The notes under the pieces were generated by a model that searched no databases, was not told where the DNA came from, and saw only the letters and a list, made by a program, of their open reading frames with translations. Below are positions 55,407 to 62,688 of a stretch of DNA of 64,000 nucleotides, in pieces; position 1 is the stretch's first letter; each line of letters opens with the position of its first letter. Source of the DNA: Hymenobacter oligotrophus. Lineage in GTDB: Bacteria > Bacteroidota > Bacteroidia > Cytophagales > Hymenobacteraceae. A program made the translations under genes and the position numbers. Where the stretch lies: positions 3,658,001-3,722,000 of the forward strand of contig NZ_CP032317.1 in the NCBI RefSeq assembly GCF_003574965.1, in the 5' to 3' direction.

Positions 55407-55943
55407 ATGTCATCTCCGCTTCGCATTACCACCGCCAAACGCAGCGCGGCCACGGCTGCACAACTGGCCGAACTAGGCCGCCGCACGTTTCACGAGGCCT
55501 TTGCTGCCCAAAATACGCCCGAGGACATGGCCGAGTACCTCGCGCAAACCTTCGGCCCCGACAAACAGCTAGCCGAGCTGCAGGCGCCGAACGCGACCTT
55601 CTTTCTGGCAATGCTGCAGCAGGAGCCTGTGGGGTACGCCAAGCTCATCGTGCCATCGGCCCTAGGTGCTGAGCCGGGCGCCGATGTGAGCACCCGGGCC
55701 GAAATTCAGCGCCTGTACGTGCTGGAGGATTGGATTGGTACCGGCTTGGGCGCCTCGCTCATGCGCCGCTGCATTGAAGAAGCGCGGCAGCGTGGTTGCC
55801 GCTCGGTGGTGTTGGGCGTGTGGGAGAAAAACACGCGCGCCATCGAGTTTTACCGCCGTTTTGGCTTCAAGCAAATTGGCGGCGTCGACTTTAAGCTGGG
55901 CCAAGACCTGCAGCACGACATCATCATGCGCAAGGGACTGTAA
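55407..55943 (+). CDS. GNAT family N-acetyltransferase
   Basis: A 178-residue acetyltransferase from ATG 55407. The acetyl-CoA-binding part is IQRLYVLEDWIGTGLGASLMRRCIEEAR (about 100-128; RLYV then GxGxG/A), followed by VVLGVWEKNTRAIEFYRRFG and the closing DLQHDIIMRKGL. The first helix with TFHEAFAAQNTPEDMAEYL is common to many GNAT proteins of this size, sometimes linked to spermidine acetylation (PaiA-like). Substrate unknown. Confidence 0.87.
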   Translation: MSSPLRITTAKRSAATAAQLAELGRRTFHEAFAAQNTPEDMAEYLAQTFGPDKQLAELQAPNATFFLAMLQQEPVGYAKLIVPSALGAEPGADVSTRAEIQRLYVLEDWIGTGLGASLMRRCIEEARQRGCRSVVLGVWEKNTRAIEFYRRFGFKQIGGVDFKLGQDLQHDIIMRKGL

Positions 55944-56041
55944 TACCGAGAGGCTAGGCTTCGTTGGCAGCAGGTGCCTACATTTGGGCAGCTACCGCAC
56001 CTAGGGCGGCGGCTGCATACAGGAACACTGAACGCGTGCTT

Positions 56042-57433
56042 ATGCTTTGCTGCCAACGCCTGCGGGCGCTGCTAATGCTTACCGGATGCTGGGCCCTGCT
56101 TGCCCTAGGTGCTTGCTCGCCGCCAGGGGGGCAGAGCACCGAGGCGGCGCCCCCTACCGGGCACTACGAGGGCACGTTTACGGCAAATGGCACGCCGCTG
56201 CGTGTGGTACTCGATGTGCGGCAGGATACCACGCAGGCGTTACAGGCCGAGGTATACTTTCCGGAGTGGTTGCTGCTGGGATTTTCGGCCGAGCAACTGC
56301 GCTACGAGCATCCGCAGCTGAGCTTTGTGCACCGCCAACCCGAGGGCCGCACTATGCAGTTCAGCTTGCGGCACGAAGGAAATTTCCTGCAAGGGGCTTT
56401 TAAAACCGATTCGTTGCAAGCTGAGGTGCTGTTGATTCGGCGCGACCAAGCACCACCCAGGCCGTACCGCGAAGTGGCCATGCGCTGGCAAACCGCTGCG
56501 GGCCCAACTACCGGTACGTTGCTGATACCCAACGATACCGTGCTGCTACACCCCGCCGTGCTGCTGCTCCACGGCAGCAACGCGCCGCACCAGCACGAGC
56601 TCAGCAGCTACGCCAGTTGGCTCGCCCGGCATGGCATTGCCACGTTGGTGTTTGATCGGCGCGATGCCCGCGCCCCCAAAAACCGGCCGCCGCAATTTGG
56701 GCTGAACGACCTGGCTGCCGACGCCGCGGCGGCCCTCCGCACGCTCAAGCAGAACCCGGAAATTGATTCGACGCGCGTAGGATTGTGGGGCATCAGCCAG
56801 GGAGCTACGGTGGCCGCCCTGGTAGCTGGGCAGCCAAGCAGGCCCGCTGCCTTTGTGGTGGGCGTGTCGGCGCCGGGTATGTCGTTGGCCGATGTGGTGC
56901 AGTACCAAAACGAAGAAGCCTTGGCGAAGCAAGGCGCTACCAAAGCCGAGCAAGCACAAGCCTGGCGCACCTTTGAGGCACTGGAGCGCTACGTGCGCCG
57001 GCCCACCAGCAAAACCGAAACTGCCAAGACCACTGAGTTGCTGAGCAGCGCGTTGCAACAGCCGTGGGCGCGTTTCACCACCTTGCCCCAGCAATTGCCC
57101 GATACAGCCGCCATCCGTACCAACTCGTACTGGCGCGAGCTGAATTACAACCCACGCGATGCTTGGCAAGCTGTGCGCGTGCCGGTGCTGCTGCAATACG
57201 GCACCCACGACGAGCGCCTCGATGCCCGCGCCAGCGCCGAAAGGCTGCGCTTGGCGGCGGGCCGGCGCGGTACCTCCCTGGTACGCGTGTACGCCGGCGC
57301 CAACCACGAGCTGATTTTGCCCGCCACCACAGTAGCCGAAGGCGAAGCAAGCCAGCAGTGGCAATGGCCGCGGCCCGTGCCCGGCTACCTCGAAGAGCAA
57401 CTCGAGTGGTTGCTGGAGCGCGCCAGCAAGTAG
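56042..57433 (+). CDS. Alpha/beta hydrolase lipoprotein, dienelactone/acyl hydrolase type
   Basis: Exported hydrolase of 463 residues from ATG 56042, or from ATG 56072, which opens the lipoprotein signal (MLTGCWALLALGAC). An N-terminal domain of about 120 residues (TGHYEGTFTANGTPLRVVLD) precedes the hydrolase: PAVLLLHGSNAPHQHELSSY, nucleophile in VGLWGISQGATVAALVAG, acid in LLQYGTHDERLDA and histidine in VYAGANHELILPA. The domain order matches Bacteroidota alpha/beta hydrolases of unknown substrate. A CCTAGG copy encodes Leu-Gly just before the lipobox cysteine. Confidence 0.83.
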   Translation: MLCCQRLRALLMLTGCWALLALGACSPPGGQSTEAAPPTGHYEGTFTANGTPLRVVLDVRQDTTQALQAEVYFPEWLLLGFSAEQLRYEHPQLSFVHRQPEGRTMQFSLRHEGNFLQGAFKTDSLQAEVLLIRRDQAPPRPYREVAMRWQTAAGPTTGTLLIPNDTVLLHPAVLLLHGSNAPHQHELSSYASWLARHGIATLVFDRRDARAPKNRPPQFGLNDLAADAAAALRTLKQNPEIDSTRVGLWGISQGATVAALVAGQPSRPAAFVVGVSAPGMSLADVVQYQNEEALAKQGATKAEQAQAWRTFEALERYVRRPTSKTETAKTTELLSSALQQPWARFTTLPQQLPDTAAIRTNSYWRELNYNPRDAWQAVRVPVLLQYGTHDERLDARASAERLRLAAGRRGTSLVRVYAGANHELILPATTVAEGEASQQWQWPRPVPGYLEEQLEWLLERASK

Positions 57434-57549
57434 CCGCCTAGGGCTTGGCGTTGCCATTGCCGCGGTGGCCTGCGGCTGAAGCAGAGGTATCAGCAAGCCA
57501 AGCCGCTATTCGATTAAGTGCTCAATTAAAAGTGCCGTAGTCTCTAGGG

Positions 57550-57651
57550 CGTCATGCTTATCTGGCGTCCGCAAAGTCGAAACATCTCTACCGCTTCGCC
57601 CGGGCATATTCAACGAAGCGGTAGAGATGCTTCGACAGGCTCAGCATGACG
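57550..57651. repeat. About 100-base palindromic dispersed repeat
   Basis: In the gene-free stretch 57434-57779. GTCATGCT (57551-57558) pairs with AGCATGAC (57643-57650), and CATCTCTACCGCTTCG (57583-57598) pairs exactly with CGAAGCGGTAGAGATG (57614-57629); GTCGAA and TTCGAC also match between. The sequence type (TCATGCT...GTCGAAGCATCTC) is familiar from Hymenobacter intergenic DNA. CCTAGG copies flank it at 57437 and 57750. Confidence 0.7.
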
Positions 57652-57779
57652 TGCTTTTGTGCGCGCCGAAATTTCTCACCGGTCATCCTGATGCAGGAAG
57701 GTTGACCAGCAAAACAGGCGGCTTCGGTTTGCTATGCCACGCGCTGGCACCTAGGGCAACGGGCACGCGGCTTAGGCGC

Positions 57780-60026
57780 TTACACCAGCAGCAAGCCCTT
57801 TTCGCGCAGCAGCAGCCATTGCGGCGAAATCAAGAAGGCCTCGAAGCTCATGCCTGCTTCGGCGGCGGGGTAGGTAGCGGCTACTTCCTTCAGCAGTTGC
57901 TTGGTATCGTAATCGGTGGCTAGCGCACCTAGGAGCTGGTGCAGCCAACGGCCAATTACGGGGGTAGTCTTCAACTCGAAGTCCTCGGCTTGTTCGTAGA
58001 AGGTCAGCACCGCCTGCTCAATCTGGCGGCCTTTCTTCTGGCGCGTTTCCAAGCGCAGCTCCGGGGCATTGCCGAGCCAGAACACGCGCATGTTTTGCTT
58101 GGCCGAGTCGGGCTTGCCGGTCTCGGCGAGGGCCGAGTCGATGAGGTTGCGCGGCACCGTGGTGCGCGGCACCCGAAAATCAAACCAAAACTGCAGCGGC
58201 TCGTCGAGGGCTACGCCGTGCATGTAGTTGTACAGGGCCTTGGCGAGGCCCGGGCCAAACTGTTCGTGGTCGGCGCCGGTGGGGTCGTCGTGCCACAGGT
58301 CGTTCCAGGCAAAGCCTTCGAACTCGGGGCCGATTTGCGCCACCTGGTACTTTGCGGGGTTTTTGCCCACGGGCGAATGGGCCGTCATGGCGAAGCGGTG
58401 CCAAAAGCCCGACTGCACCACGCCGGCCGCTAGCAGCTGGCGCACCACCTCCAACGAGTCGATGGTTTCTTGCACGGTTTCCGTTGGGAAGCCGTACATC
58501 AGGTAAGCGTGCACCATAATACCGGCTTGCGTGAAGCCGTCGGTTACGCGGGCTACCTGCGCAATGCTTACGCCCTTCTCCATCAGCGCCAGCAGGCGGT
58601 CGGAGGCTACCTCCAAGCCACCCGATACCGCAATACAGCCCGAAGCGGCCAGCAGGCGGCACAAGTCGGGCGAAAAGGTTTTCTCGAAGCGGATGTTGCC
58701 CCACCACGTAATGCTCACGCGGCGCTTCAGCAACTCAATGGCTAAGTCGCGCAACGCCAGGGGCGGGGCCGCTTCATCCACAAAGTGGAAGCCGGTTTGC
58801 CCGGTTTGCCGCACAATCTGTTCGATGCGGTCGACCAGGAGCGTAGCCGGCGCAGTTTCGTAGCGGCTGATGTAGTCGAGGGTAACGTCGCAGAAGGAGC
58901 AGCGCTTCCAGTAGCAGCCGTGCGCCACCGTGAGCTTGTTCCAGCGGCCGTCGCTCCAAAGGCGGTGCATCGGGTTCAGCACTTCAATCACCGAGAGGTA
59001 CTCCGTCAGCGGCAGGCCGTCGTAGTCGGGGGTGCCTACCTCGGTGTGCGGGATGTTGGCATCCTGGCAGCCGTTGAGGTATTCTACCTGACCTAGGGCG
59101 TTGCGGTGGAAGGTGCGCTGCAGCTGGCCTAGGTCGCGCTGGCCCCGGAAGTAGTCGAGCAGCTTCAGCCACGGACCTTCGCCGTCGTCGAGGGTGAGGT
59201 AATCGATGTAATCGAAGAACCGGGGCTCCCGAATTTGGCGCAGCTCGGTGTTGGGGTAGCCGCCGCCCATCAGGGTTTTCACCTCGGGCCGCAGTTGCTT
59301 GAAGTGCTTGGCCAAGCGCAAAGCACCGTAGAGGTTGCCGGGAAAAGGCACCGAAAAGCCAATTACATCGGGCTGCTCGCGCTCGAGCACCGCCGTGCCC
59401 AACTCCAGCAGCATTTCATCAACCAAGTTGGGGGCCTGCTGCAAGGCCGTGTGCATGGGCTCGAAGGAGGTAGCCGTAAGCCCCAAGTGCTCGGCGTAGC
59501 GGCTGAGGCCAAACTGCGGCCCCACGGTTTCCTTGACGAGGTCGTTGAGGTCTTCGAGGTACAGCGTGGCCAGGTGGCGGGCCTGATCGGTAAGGCCCAT
59601 GGTGCCGAAGGCCGTTTCGAGGTCGGCCACTTGATCGAAGCGGGCGGCCTCGGGCAGGTAGCGGCCGTGGCAAATGCGCGGGGCCAGCGTCAGGTCTTTG
59701 TTCTGCAGAAAGCGAATGACCGGTTCGATGGTCATTTCGTAGCGCCGCCGCAGGCGCAGCATCCGGCGGGCGTTGTCGCTCAGCTCAAAGGCGCCTTGCT
59801 CCACGGCATCGAACACGCGCCGCAGCCCCGTAGCTGAAAACAGCTTCAGCACCAGTTCAATCCCTAGGTCGGCCTGCGCCACTTGGAACCCCTGGCCGCG
59901 CAAGAAACCGGTGATGTAGGCCGTGGCAGGGTAGGGGGTATTAAGCTGCGTGAGCGGCGGCGTAATGAGCAGGATGCGGGGCGTAGAATTCGTTGGCACG
60001 GGGCAACAACCGCCAAACGGCGGCAA
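57780..60026 (-). CDS. B12-binding-domain radical SAM protein
   Basis: A 748-residue enzyme. An N-terminal cobalamin-binding-like domain (ILLITPPLTQLNTPYPATAY, then PDVIGFSVPFPGNLYGALRL...VKTLMGGGYPNTE, about 15-260) lacks an obvious DxHxxG motif. The radical SAM core has the cluster motif CYWKRCSFC (CxxxxCxxC) near residue 375 and GGLEVASDRLLALMEKGV. A C-terminal domain of about 150 residues follows. The exact start is unclear: TTG 60026 or GTG 59999; the -7 promoter element favours one of these. The reaction is unknown. Note that the cysteine spacing is not the canonical CxxxCxxC unless Cys is counted from Tyr-flanked positions; check by alignment. Confidence 0.8.
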   Translation of the reverse strand: MPPFGGCCPVPTNSTPRILLITPPLTQLNTPYPATAYITGFLRGQGFQVAQADLGIELVLKLFSATGLRRVFDAVEQGAFELSDNARRMLRLRRRYEMTIEPVIRFLQNKDLTLAPRICHGRYLPEAARFDQVADLETAFGTMGLTDQARHLATLYLEDLNDLVKETVGPQFGLSRYAEHLGLTATSFEPMHTALQQAPNLVDEMLLELGTAVLEREQPDVIGFSVPFPGNLYGALRLAKHFKQLRPEVKTLMGGGYPNTELRQIREPRFFDYIDYLTLDDGEGPWLKLLDYFRGQRDLGQLQRTFHRNALGQVEYLNGCQDANIPHTEVGTPDYDGLPLTEYLSVIEVLNPMHRLWSDGRWNKLTVAHGCYWKRCSFCDVTLDYISRYETAPATLLVDRIEQIVRQTGQTGFHFVDEAAPPLALRDLAIELLKRRVSITWWGNIRFEKTFSPDLCRLLAASGCIAVSGGLEVASDRLLALMEKGVSIAQVARVTDGFTQAGIMVHAYLMYGFPTETVQETIDSLEVVRQLLAAGVVQSGFWHRFAMTAHSPVGKNPAKYQVAQIGPEFEGFAWNDLWHDDPTGADHEQFGPGLAKALYNYMHGVALDEPLQFWFDFRVPRTTVPRNLIDSALAETGKPDSAKQNMRVFWLGNAPELRLETRQKKGRQIEQAVLTFYEQAEDFELKTTPVIGRWLHQLLGALATDYDTKQLLKEVAATYPAAEAGMSFEAFLISPQWLLLREKGLLLV

Positions 60027-60034
60027 AGGTGCCG

Positions 60035-60042
60035 CAAAGGTA
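60035..60042 (-). promoter_or_regulatory. -7 element of the radical SAM gene
   Basis: TACCTTTG on the minus strand, exact match to TAnnTTTG, in the 39-base gap after the AraC gene. No -33 element with normal spacing. Confidence 0.4.
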
Positions 60043-60065
60043 TGGTAACCTGAGGCAGTGCTGCG

Positions 60066-60629
60066 TTACGCTATCTGATCGAGCGAAGTGCGCTCGGGGT
60101 TGGCTTTGTATTCGGTTACGGTTTGGCCAGTTACCTGCCTGAACTGCGTGCTGAGGTGTTGCGAACTGCTGTAGCGCAGCTCATCGGCTATTTCGGCAAG
60201 GGTTTTCTCGCCGTAGCTCAGCAGCTCCTTCACGCGCTCAATCTTGAGGCGAATAAGGTACTTTTCGAGGGTGATGCCCACCACCCGCGAAAACAGCTTG
60301 CTCAGGTGGGCGTACGAACCATCCAAGCGCTCGGCCAAAAAAGCCGACGTGGTTAGGGGCGCGCGGGCCGTGCGCAGGTGCACCAGGTAATCGGCCAGGG
60401 CAGTTTTTACTTGCTCCACCAACTGTTCGTCTTTGCTCTTGAGTAGCTCGAAGCCCTCGGCCTGCAGCAACGGCTGCAGCTGTGCAAGGTCGGCGGGGGT
60501 GCTGTCGTCGAGCAACGCATGACCTAGGGTTACTTCCAGCGGGCGCAGGCCGGCTTGTTCCAAAACGGATTTCACCGTGCTGATGCAGCGCGGGCAAACC
60601 ATGTTTTTAATGTGCAGTTCGGTGCTCAC
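60066..60629 (-). CDS. HMA-like/AraC fusion transcription regulator
   Basis: A 187-residue protein from GTG 60629, which overlaps the previous stop as GTGA. Residues 1-65 resemble a heavy-metal-associated domain with a CxxC motif (HIKNMVCPRCISTVKSVLEQ, Cys12 and Cys15). Residues about 70-187 form an AraC-type DNA-binding domain (LSKLFSRVVGITLEKYLIRL, ADELRYSSSQHLSTQFRQVT). This suggests that binding of a metal such as copper controls DNA binding; that is an inference. It lies in a pair with a small membrane protein and upstream of the radical SAM gene. Confidence 0.8.
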   Translation of the reverse strand: MSTELHIKNMVCPRCISTVKSVLEQAGLRPLEVTLGHALLDDSTPADLAQLQPLLQAEGFELLKSKDEQLVEQVKTALADYLVHLRTARAPLTTSAFLAERLDGSYAHLSKLFSRVVGITLEKYLIRLKIERVKELLSYGEKTLAEIADELRYSSSQHLSTQFRQVTGQTVTEYKANPERTSLDQIA

Positions 60630-60985
60630 GAGGTGGCGTCTTGCTCCGACATCCGCGACGATGCCGGACGGTTAGGCTTGGGCGCAGCCGGGCGGCTGCG
60701 GCGCTTGGGCTGCGGCGTGGGGGCCTCGGCCCAAGTGCGGCCAAACCAGTTGTCGGCCGCCCAGTTCACAAACGGTACCACCGCTAAAAAAGTCACGCTC
60801 AGCAACGTAAACCACACCAGCGTGGCGCCAACCAACCGGCCGAAGAAGCTACTGTCGAGCCCAAACAGGTAGGCCACCAGGGCAAACGATAGCACTGCGC
60901 TGATGCCCAGCAGCAGGCCGGCCCGGCGCAGCAACGGCTGGTACTGAAACGCGGGTTTAGACGAACGACGACGAGGAGCAGCCAT
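60626..60985 (-). CDS. Small two-helix membrane protein with basic ends
   Basis: A 119-residue protein. A basic start (MAAPRRRSSKPAFQYQPLLR) leads to two membrane helices (AGLLLGISAVLSFALVAYLF, LVGATLVWFTLLSVTFLAVV) and a basic, proline-rich tail (QPKRRSRPAAPKPNRPASSR). No family recognised. Its stop overlaps the regulator start, so the two are co-translated. The promoter lies directly against its ATG. Confidence 0.65.
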   Translation of the reverse strand: MAAPRRRSSKPAFQYQPLLRRAGLLLGISAVLSFALVAYLFGLDSSFFGRLVGATLVWFTLLSVTFLAVVPFVNWAADNWFGRTWAEAPTPQPKRRSRPAAPKPNRPASSRMSEQDATS

Positions 60986-60989
60986 GGCG

Positions 60990-61023
60990 CAAAGATATCA
61001 GCTGGCAACTGCGGGGCGGGCAA
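60990..61023 (-). promoter_or_regulatory. Promoter abutting the start of the membrane protein gene
   Basis: On the minus strand, TTG (complement of 61021-61023), 23 bases, TATCTTTG (complement of 60990-60997), then CGCC and the ATG. Transcription would start at or within one base of the ATG. Confidence 0.5.
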
Positions 61024-61189
61024 TGCACCTAGGGTACGCGGGTTGGCAAGGTAGCAGTAGCCGCAAACCCTCGCAAAATCAGCTGCATAACCAATCCGCC
61101 GAAATGGCGTTTGTGCTAGCGTAGCGCTACCGCCGGGCTTGGCGGCTGCGTATATTGCCCCGACACTATTTACCTACTCCCTCACTGCC

Positions 61190-61468
61190 ATGAACACCTC
61201 TCTCAACTTGCTGCGCCCCTTCCGGTACTTGGGTGCGGCCCTGCTGCTGGCCGTTGGCTTGGCCGCCTGCAGCACCGGTACCGAATCGGGCGACACGAAC
61301 GTGGAACGCAGCGACGAAAAAATCTCCCTCGACCCCGGTGCCCGGCACCCGTCGGGAGGCGTCGACAGCGCCCGCATTCAGCGCGATACCACCACCAGCT
61401 TGCGCGAAAGGCAATACCAGCAAGCCCGCCAGTCGAAAGACCGCAACAACGACGGCCGCGCCGACTAA
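61190..61468 (+). CDS. Small lipoprotein, function unknown
   Basis: A 92-residue lipoprotein from ATG 61190, with signal MNTSLNLLRPFRYLGAALLL and lipobox LAAC. The mature part is hydrophilic (TESGDTNVERSDEKISLDPG) and ends KDRNNDGRAD, a D-x-N-x-D-G calcium-loop-like sequence. No family recognised. Flanked downstream by a CCTAGG hairpin terminator. Confidence 0.65.
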   Translation: MNTSLNLLRPFRYLGAALLLAVGLAACSTGTESGDTNVERSDEKISLDPGARHPSGGVDSARIQRDTTTSLRERQYQQARQSKDRNNDGRAD

Positions 61469-61487
61469 CCTCCGCCAATGGTCCTTT

Positions 61488-61534
61488 ACGCAACAAGGCC
61501 CCGCTTCCACCTAGGGAGCGGGGCCTTGTTGCGT
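61488..61534. terminator. Perfect 18-bp terminator with CCTAGG in the loop
   Basis: ACGCAACAAGGCCCCGCT (61488-61505) pairs exactly with 61517-61534; the loop TCCACCTAGGG carries CCTAGG (61510-61515). Convergent genes on both sides. Confidence 0.85.
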
Positions 61535-61555
61535 AGGCCGATGGGCAGTGGCTGC

Positions 61556-62635
61556 CTAGCGGAACGAAATGTCGCCCGGAATCAGGCCGACGCCGAACGA
61601 GTCGATAGCCGTGCCAGCGCTGTTGTACCGAATGGCTTTGCCATCGGCGGTGTACGAACCTAGGGCGCCGTACAGCTCGCCGTCGGTCGGGTCGACGTTG
61701 ATGACCATGAAGCTGCGGCGCACAAACGGGGCCGTGGGCAGAGCGGTGGCCGAGCTGGGCATGCGGTACACAGCGCCGCCGTAGCGGTAGTATAACTGCG
61801 CGCCGTTGGGCGACACGCTTAGGTCGGCCGCTCCGCTCGAGGCAAACGTGAGGGTTTGGCGCGTAGCCGGGGTGGCGGGCGCAAAGCGGTGCAGCGCAGC
61901 CGGCGTTTTCGAGAGAACCGGGTAGTTGGGCGCGCCGCCGTAACGGGTAATGCCGCCGCACAACACCCACAGGTTGCCGTCAACGTCCTTTACTAGGTTC
62001 TGCGGGCCGTCGGTAAAGGTGAGCGTGGCTTCGGCCGCGTCGGTGGCGGTGTTGATAACGGTTACGGAGTTCTCGTCGGAGTTGGGCACGTACAGCTTGC
62101 CGTTGGCCAGCAAGGGTTGCTCGGGGTTTCGGCCCACGTCGATGGTTTTGGTAACCTGGTAGGTGTTCAGATCGATAACCGACACACGCCCGGCAGTGTA
62201 GTTGGGGTAGCTGCCCTGCCACTCGGTTACATATGCCTTGTTGGCGGGGCCGGCCACTAGGTAGCGCGGCTGCGAGAGGTTGCCAATTTGGCCCACCGAA
62301 CGGAAGTCGGCAGCGTTTACAATCTCCACTTTGCCGCTGTTGTTGGCCACGATGTACAGCTTATCGCCGATGGGCGTAACCGACTGCACCACGTCGCCGG
62401 CCGCGCGGCCGTTGGCGCGCCGGAAGGGGTCTTTGTCGGCTTGCTTGTTGGGCTTGTCGTAAGCCGTAACCGAGCCGCTGGGCGTGCCATAGTTGCCTTG
62501 GTTGGCCACGTACACCGCTTTGGTTACCTGCGGAGCCGGCTGCTCTTTGTTGTCGTCGGAGGGGTTGCAGGCGCCCAGCAGGAGGGCTGTTGCTACCAGC
62601 GCGGGTAGCCACGGGCGGCGCATCAAAAGTTGCAT
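61556..62635 (-). CDS. YncE/DUF5074-like surface lipoprotein, cobalamin-uptake partner
   Basis: A 359-residue lipoprotein (signal ...WLPALVATALLLGAC). A seven-bladed propeller of the YncE type follows, with repeats such as AVYVANQGNYGTPSGSVTAY, VEIVNAADFRSVGQIGNLSQ and VSVIDLNTYQVTKTIDVGRN PEQPLLANGKLYVPN. In Bacteroidota such DUF5074 proteins sit beside BtuB-type receptors and help to take up cobalamins. It lies 53 bases after the receptor gene on the same strand. The B12 link is by family and position. Confidence 0.78.
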   Translation of the reverse strand: MQLLMRRPWLPALVATALLLGACNPSDDNKEQPAPQVTKAVYVANQGNYGTPSGSVTAYDKPNKQADKDPFRRANGRAAGDVVQSVTPIGDKLYIVANNSGKVEIVNAADFRSVGQIGNLSQPRYLVAGPANKAYVTEWQGSYPNYTAGRVSVIDLNTYQVTKTIDVGRNPEQPLLANGKLYVPNSDENSVTVINTATDAAEATLTFTDGPQNLVKDVDGNLWVLCGGITRYGGAPNYPVLSKTPAALHRFAPATPATRQTLTFASSGAADLSVSPNGAQLYYRYGGAVYRMPSSATALPTAPFVRRSFMVINVDPTDGELYGALGSYTADGKAIRYNSAGTAIDSFGVGLIPGDISFR

Positions 62636-62688
62636 GTTTGCGGAAGTGAGTGTAGTGAAAGAGAATGATGTGGTTCAGCCGGAAGCCA

